In this document: positions 6,504-7,809 of the stretch, piece after piece
Position numbering within the stretch: position 1 is the stretch's first letter
How the letters are laid out: each line of letters starts with the position of its first letter
Source of the DNA: Chloroflexota bacterium
GTDB lineage: Bacteria > Chloroflexota > Dehalococcoidia > DSTF01 > JACRBR01
NCBI GenBank assembly: GCA_025355835.1
Contig: JANXYW010000324.1
Coordinates: 1-7,809, forward strand
Direction: 5' to 3'
Length of the DNA: 7,809 nucleotides
Notes under the pieces: model-generated
What the model was told of the DNA's origin: nothing
The model's input: the letters and a program-made list of their open reading frames with translations, nothing else
Database searches by the model: none
Program-made: the position numbers and the translations under genes

Positions 6504-6626
6504 ATGCGAGCGCACGGCCGGCGCGGCGACGAGATCCGGTTCACCATCGCGGTCCGCGTTGGCGCCCGCGAGTATCCCTACGCTCGTGATCGTGAAATCC
6601 CTAGGTCAGTGCCACGAATGGCGTGA
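6504..6626 (+). CDS. Possible 40-codon small ORF ahead of the archaellin leader
   Basis: ATG 6504 follows a near-perfect Shine-Dalgarno sequence, GGGAGGTG (6490-6497), at a spacing of six. The frame runs 40 codons to TGA 6624-6626. The first 23 codons have almost all G or C in third position, like the real genes here. That bias falls off where the frame enters the archaellin leader element (from 6596). The product is basic (MRAHGRRGDEIRFTIAVRVG at the start), has no membrane segment and matches nothing I recognise. It could be a leader peptide coupling translation to leader folding, a gene remnant, or chance. Confidence 0.35.
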   Translation: MRAHGRRGDEIRFTIAVRVGAREYPYARDREIPRSVPRMA

Positions 6627-6822
6627 GATTCTCCGCCGCCGCAGCTTCGGCGTAGGTGCCTGCACCTGGCGAAGTCGGGTGGAATCACCGTGCTCGGGTT
6701 CACCTAAGGGAACGAACCTCTCTTCGTACAAGGAATCGCTACCAGCACCAACGAGATGCCGGAGCGTAGAAGCCAGGGGAACGGCCACGGAGCGATCTCC
6801 GCGAGCGGAAAGTGGTGTAGCC
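6596..6822 (+). promoter_or_regulatory. Structured archaellin leader element, copy 1
   Basis: This stretch aligns along its length with 7471-7692. It opens with AATCCC-TA-GTC--TG-CA-GA (from 6596). A hairpin GCCA-CGAA-TGGC (6611-6622) and a variable stem CGCCG/CGGCG (about 6640-6652) follow. The conserved 36-nt block is 6657-6692. In it CACCTG/CGGGTG (6663-6668/6676-6681) encloses a GAAGT-containing loop. The same GGTG (6678-6681) can instead pair with CACC (6686-6689) around GAAT, or CACC (6663-6666) with GGTG (6655-6658). TCCC-TAGGT (6598-6606) can close the structure with ACCTA-A-GGGA (6702-6711), though copy 2 lacks this pairing. I do not recognise a known riboswitch. A conserved DNA control region is the main alternative. 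Confidence 0.6.
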
Positions 6823-7404
6823 ATGAAGCGGATGCAGCAGTTGATCCGGCGAATACGGGAAGAGCGCGGCATCACCGGCCTCGAAACGGCGATCGTCCTC
6901 ATTGCGTTCGTGGTGGTCGCGGCGGTCTTCGCCTTCGTCGTGCTGAGCACAGGTCTGTTCAGTTCGGAGCGGGCGAAAGAGACGGTCTACGCCGGTCTGT
7001 CCAAGACGCGGGGAACGATGGAACTGACGGGCGGCGTCATCGCCACATCGAATGGCACGCAAGCAACCAGGATCACATTCGACGTCACACTCGCCGCGGG
7101 AGGGGACAGCGTGAACTTGGACCCTGCCGCCACGAGCAATCGCACCGTGATCTCCTACATCGACAGCGCCTTCACATTAAACAGCGTTGTGTACACAGCG
7201 ACGACGATCACGGGCAACGCCGACAAATTGCTTGAACAGGGCGAGCTTCTCGAGGTCAGCGTCGACCTCACGCAGAATGCAGGCATGGCGATCCCGGCGA
7301 ACAAGACGTTCACGCTGGAAGTCAAGCCGCCTTCCGGCTCGTTCATGGTGATTCAGCGCACCACACCGGCCTCCATGGCCGCGACCATTATCAACCTCAA
7401 CTGA
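6823..7404 (+). CDS. Archaellin (archaeal-type flagellin), first of a tandem pair
   Basis: This 193-residue preprotein is the filament subunit of an archaellum, the type-IV-pilus-like rotary motility structure. It has a class III signal peptide: basic MKRMQQLIRRIREERG, with probable prepilin-peptidase-type cleavage after Gly16. The mature N-terminus ITGLETAIVLIAFVVVAAVF has a Glu at mature +5 and forms the hydrophobic core helix. It continues LSTGLFSSERAKETVYAGL, as in archaellins of methanogens. The beta domain shows LLEQGELLEVSVDL (137-150), TFTLEVKPP (162-170) and the terminal pattern MVIQRTTPA...NLN (175-193), typical of archaellins. Three N-X-S/T sequons occur (N77, N106, N160). ATG 6823 is chosen because an upstream extension would bury the signal peptide. 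The ribosome site is weak. A strong hairpin follows. Confidence 0.92.
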   Translation: MKRMQQLIRRIREERGITGLETAIVLIAFVVVAAVFAFVVLSTGLFSSERAKETVYAGLSKTRGTMELTGGVIATSNGTQATRITFDVTLAAGGDSVNLDPAATSNRTVISYIDSAFTLNSVVYTATTITGNADKLLEQGELLEVSVDLTQNAGMAIPANKTFTLEVKPPSGSFMVIQRTTPASMAATIINLN

Positions 7405-7433
7405 CGCACGCAGCACACAGCCTGCAGCACGAA

Positions 7434-7457
7434 CAGACCCGCCACCTGGCGGGTCTG
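7434..7457 (+). terminator. Strong hairpin between the two archaellin genes
   Basis: CAGACCCGCC (7434-7443) pairs perfectly with GGCGGGTCTG (7448-7457) around ACCT, giving a 10-bp GC-rich stem 30 bases after the archaellin stop codon. Only CTT follows, so intrinsic termination may be partial. It could terminate the first transcript, stabilise its 3' end, or attenuate read-through into the second gene. Confidence 0.6.
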
Positions 7458-7470
7458 CTTGCAGTCAGGG

Positions 7471-7692
7471 AATCCCCTACGTCGCTGGCATGATCGGGCC
7501 CTCGACCACGACACCGCTCTCGTGGATGCCTGCACCCGCTGAAGTCGGGTGCAATCACCGTGGGCGAGGGTTTTACCCCATCCGAACATTTCTTCAGTGC
7601 CAGAAGTGCACCAAGCGAGTACCCGCGCAAGGATTGCCGTATCCAATTAACGGCGCACGTGATGCGTCAATGTTCGAATCAGGAGGAGTGGC
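7471..7692 (+). promoter_or_regulatory. Structured archaellin leader element, copy 2
   Basis: This is homologous to 6596-6822. It starts AATCCCCTACGTC--TGGCATGA. A different stem, CCACGA/TCGTGG (about 7506-7511/7520-7525), takes the place of the CGCCG/CGGCG stem of copy 1. The 36-nt block 7527-7562 matches copy 1 at 32 positions. Here the hairpin is perfect over 8 bp: TGCACCCG (7531-7538) with CGGGTGCA (7546-7553), loop CTGAAGT. The alternative GGTG-CAAT-CACC fold (7548-7559) is also kept. A small GGGT/ACCC hairpin follows (about 7568-7578). CGAAC-T-TCTTC (7583-7595) is shared downstream. The block-to-ATG distance equals that of copy 1. A strong AGGAGG (7681-7686) precedes the next ATG. Confidence 0.6.
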
Positions 7693-7809
7693 ATGAAGCG
7701 TATCAAGGAGTTCCTGCGCGGTGTGCGCAACGAACACGGCATCACGGGCCTGGAGACGGCAATCGTCCTCATCGCGTTCGTGGTGGTTGCAGCCGTGTTC
7801 GCGTTCGTG
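7693..7809 (+). CDS. Archaellin, second of a tandem pair (3' end outside window)
   Basis: Thirty-nine codons are visible. A class III signal peptide (MKRIKEFLRGVRNEHG) is followed by the mature N-terminus ITGLETAIVLIAFVVVAAVF, identical to that of the upstream archaellin over the hydrophobic helix. AGGAGG at 7681-7686 with a six-base gap fixes the start. The signal peptide differs from copy 1 at about half its positions while the helix is unchanged, which points to an older duplication under constraint. The beta domain is beyond the edge, so a pilin with an archaellin-like N-terminus cannot be fully excluded, though this is unlikely given the neighbour. Confidence 0.88.
   Translation, partial: MKRIKEFLRGVRNEHGITGLETAIVLIAFVVVAAVFAFV

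Noticed and set aside
6657..6692. 36-nt leader block as a c-di-GMP (GEMM) riboswitch
   Set aside because: The characteristic GEMM conserved segments (such as GCAAACC and GACGCAAAGCC) are absent.
6559..6822. Open frame extending the first archaellin upstream by 88 residues
   Set aside because: The basic, short class III signal peptide begins at ATG 6823. The upstream residues look non-coding and overlap the leader shared with the second archaellin.
7486..7500. TGGCATG in leader copy 2 as a sigma-54 -24 element
   Set aside because: The required GC-containing -12 element (TTGCA-like) is not at the proper spacing, and copy 1 does not conserve it.
7672..7680. GTTCGAATC resembling a tRNA T-loop
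   Set aside because: The flanking bases do not form a T-arm stem and no anticodon or acceptor arms are present. It overlaps the ribosome site of archaellin 2.

Overview
The window looks like a GC-rich bacterial chromosome segment, most plausibly from a Chloroflexota bacterium. The right end carries two tandem archaellin (archaeal-type flagellin) genes, the second cut by the window edge. The rest is bacterial in character: a LuxR/NarL-type response regulator, a membrane sensor related to histidine kinases, an insertion-sequence remnant, Shine-Dalgarno sites and fatty-acyl-CoA enzymes. Archaella in bacteria have been reported for Chloroflexota, so the phylum is inferred from that gene content and not read from a marker gene.

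Layout. 1-140: the tail of a transposase, probably IS481-like, and the end of its element. 141-353: intergenic DNA with a palindromic dispersed repeat and a 9-bp-periodic repeat. 354-1160 (+): an enoyl-CoA hydratase/isomerase family gene. 1161-1425: intergenic DNA with an inverted copy of the 9-bp-periodic repeat and several hairpins. 1426-2616 (+): an acyl-CoA dehydrogenase family protein lacking the usual catalytic Glu motif. 2617-2789: intergenic DNA with two stem-loops. 2790-5450 (+): an 886-residue two-TM sensor with an extracellular Cache-like domain and two degenerate kinase ATPase-like modules. 5451-5716: convergent intergenic DNA with hairpins. 5717-6427 (-): a response regulator with a degenerate receiver and an intact LuxR HTH. 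6428-6595: a divergent control region with an AT-rich repeat patch and a possible 40-codon ORF. 6596-6822: a structured leader, then archaellin 1 (6823-7404), a strong hairpin, a second copy of the leader (7471-7692) and archaellin 2 (7693 to the edge).

How it may fit together. The two catabolic genes are probably unrelated to the right half. The sensor and the regulator converge on one another, and the regulator diverges from the archaellin cluster. This placement makes them candidates for controlling archaellum expression, but that is inference. The most novel signal is the pair of homologous archaellin leaders. They share a 36-nt block with 32 identical positions, lie at exactly the same distance from each ATG, have a variable hairpin on the 5' side, and can fold in mutually exclusive ways. 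I do not recognise this as any known riboswitch; it is a candidate cis-regulatory RNA (or a conserved promoter/operator) for bacterial archaella.
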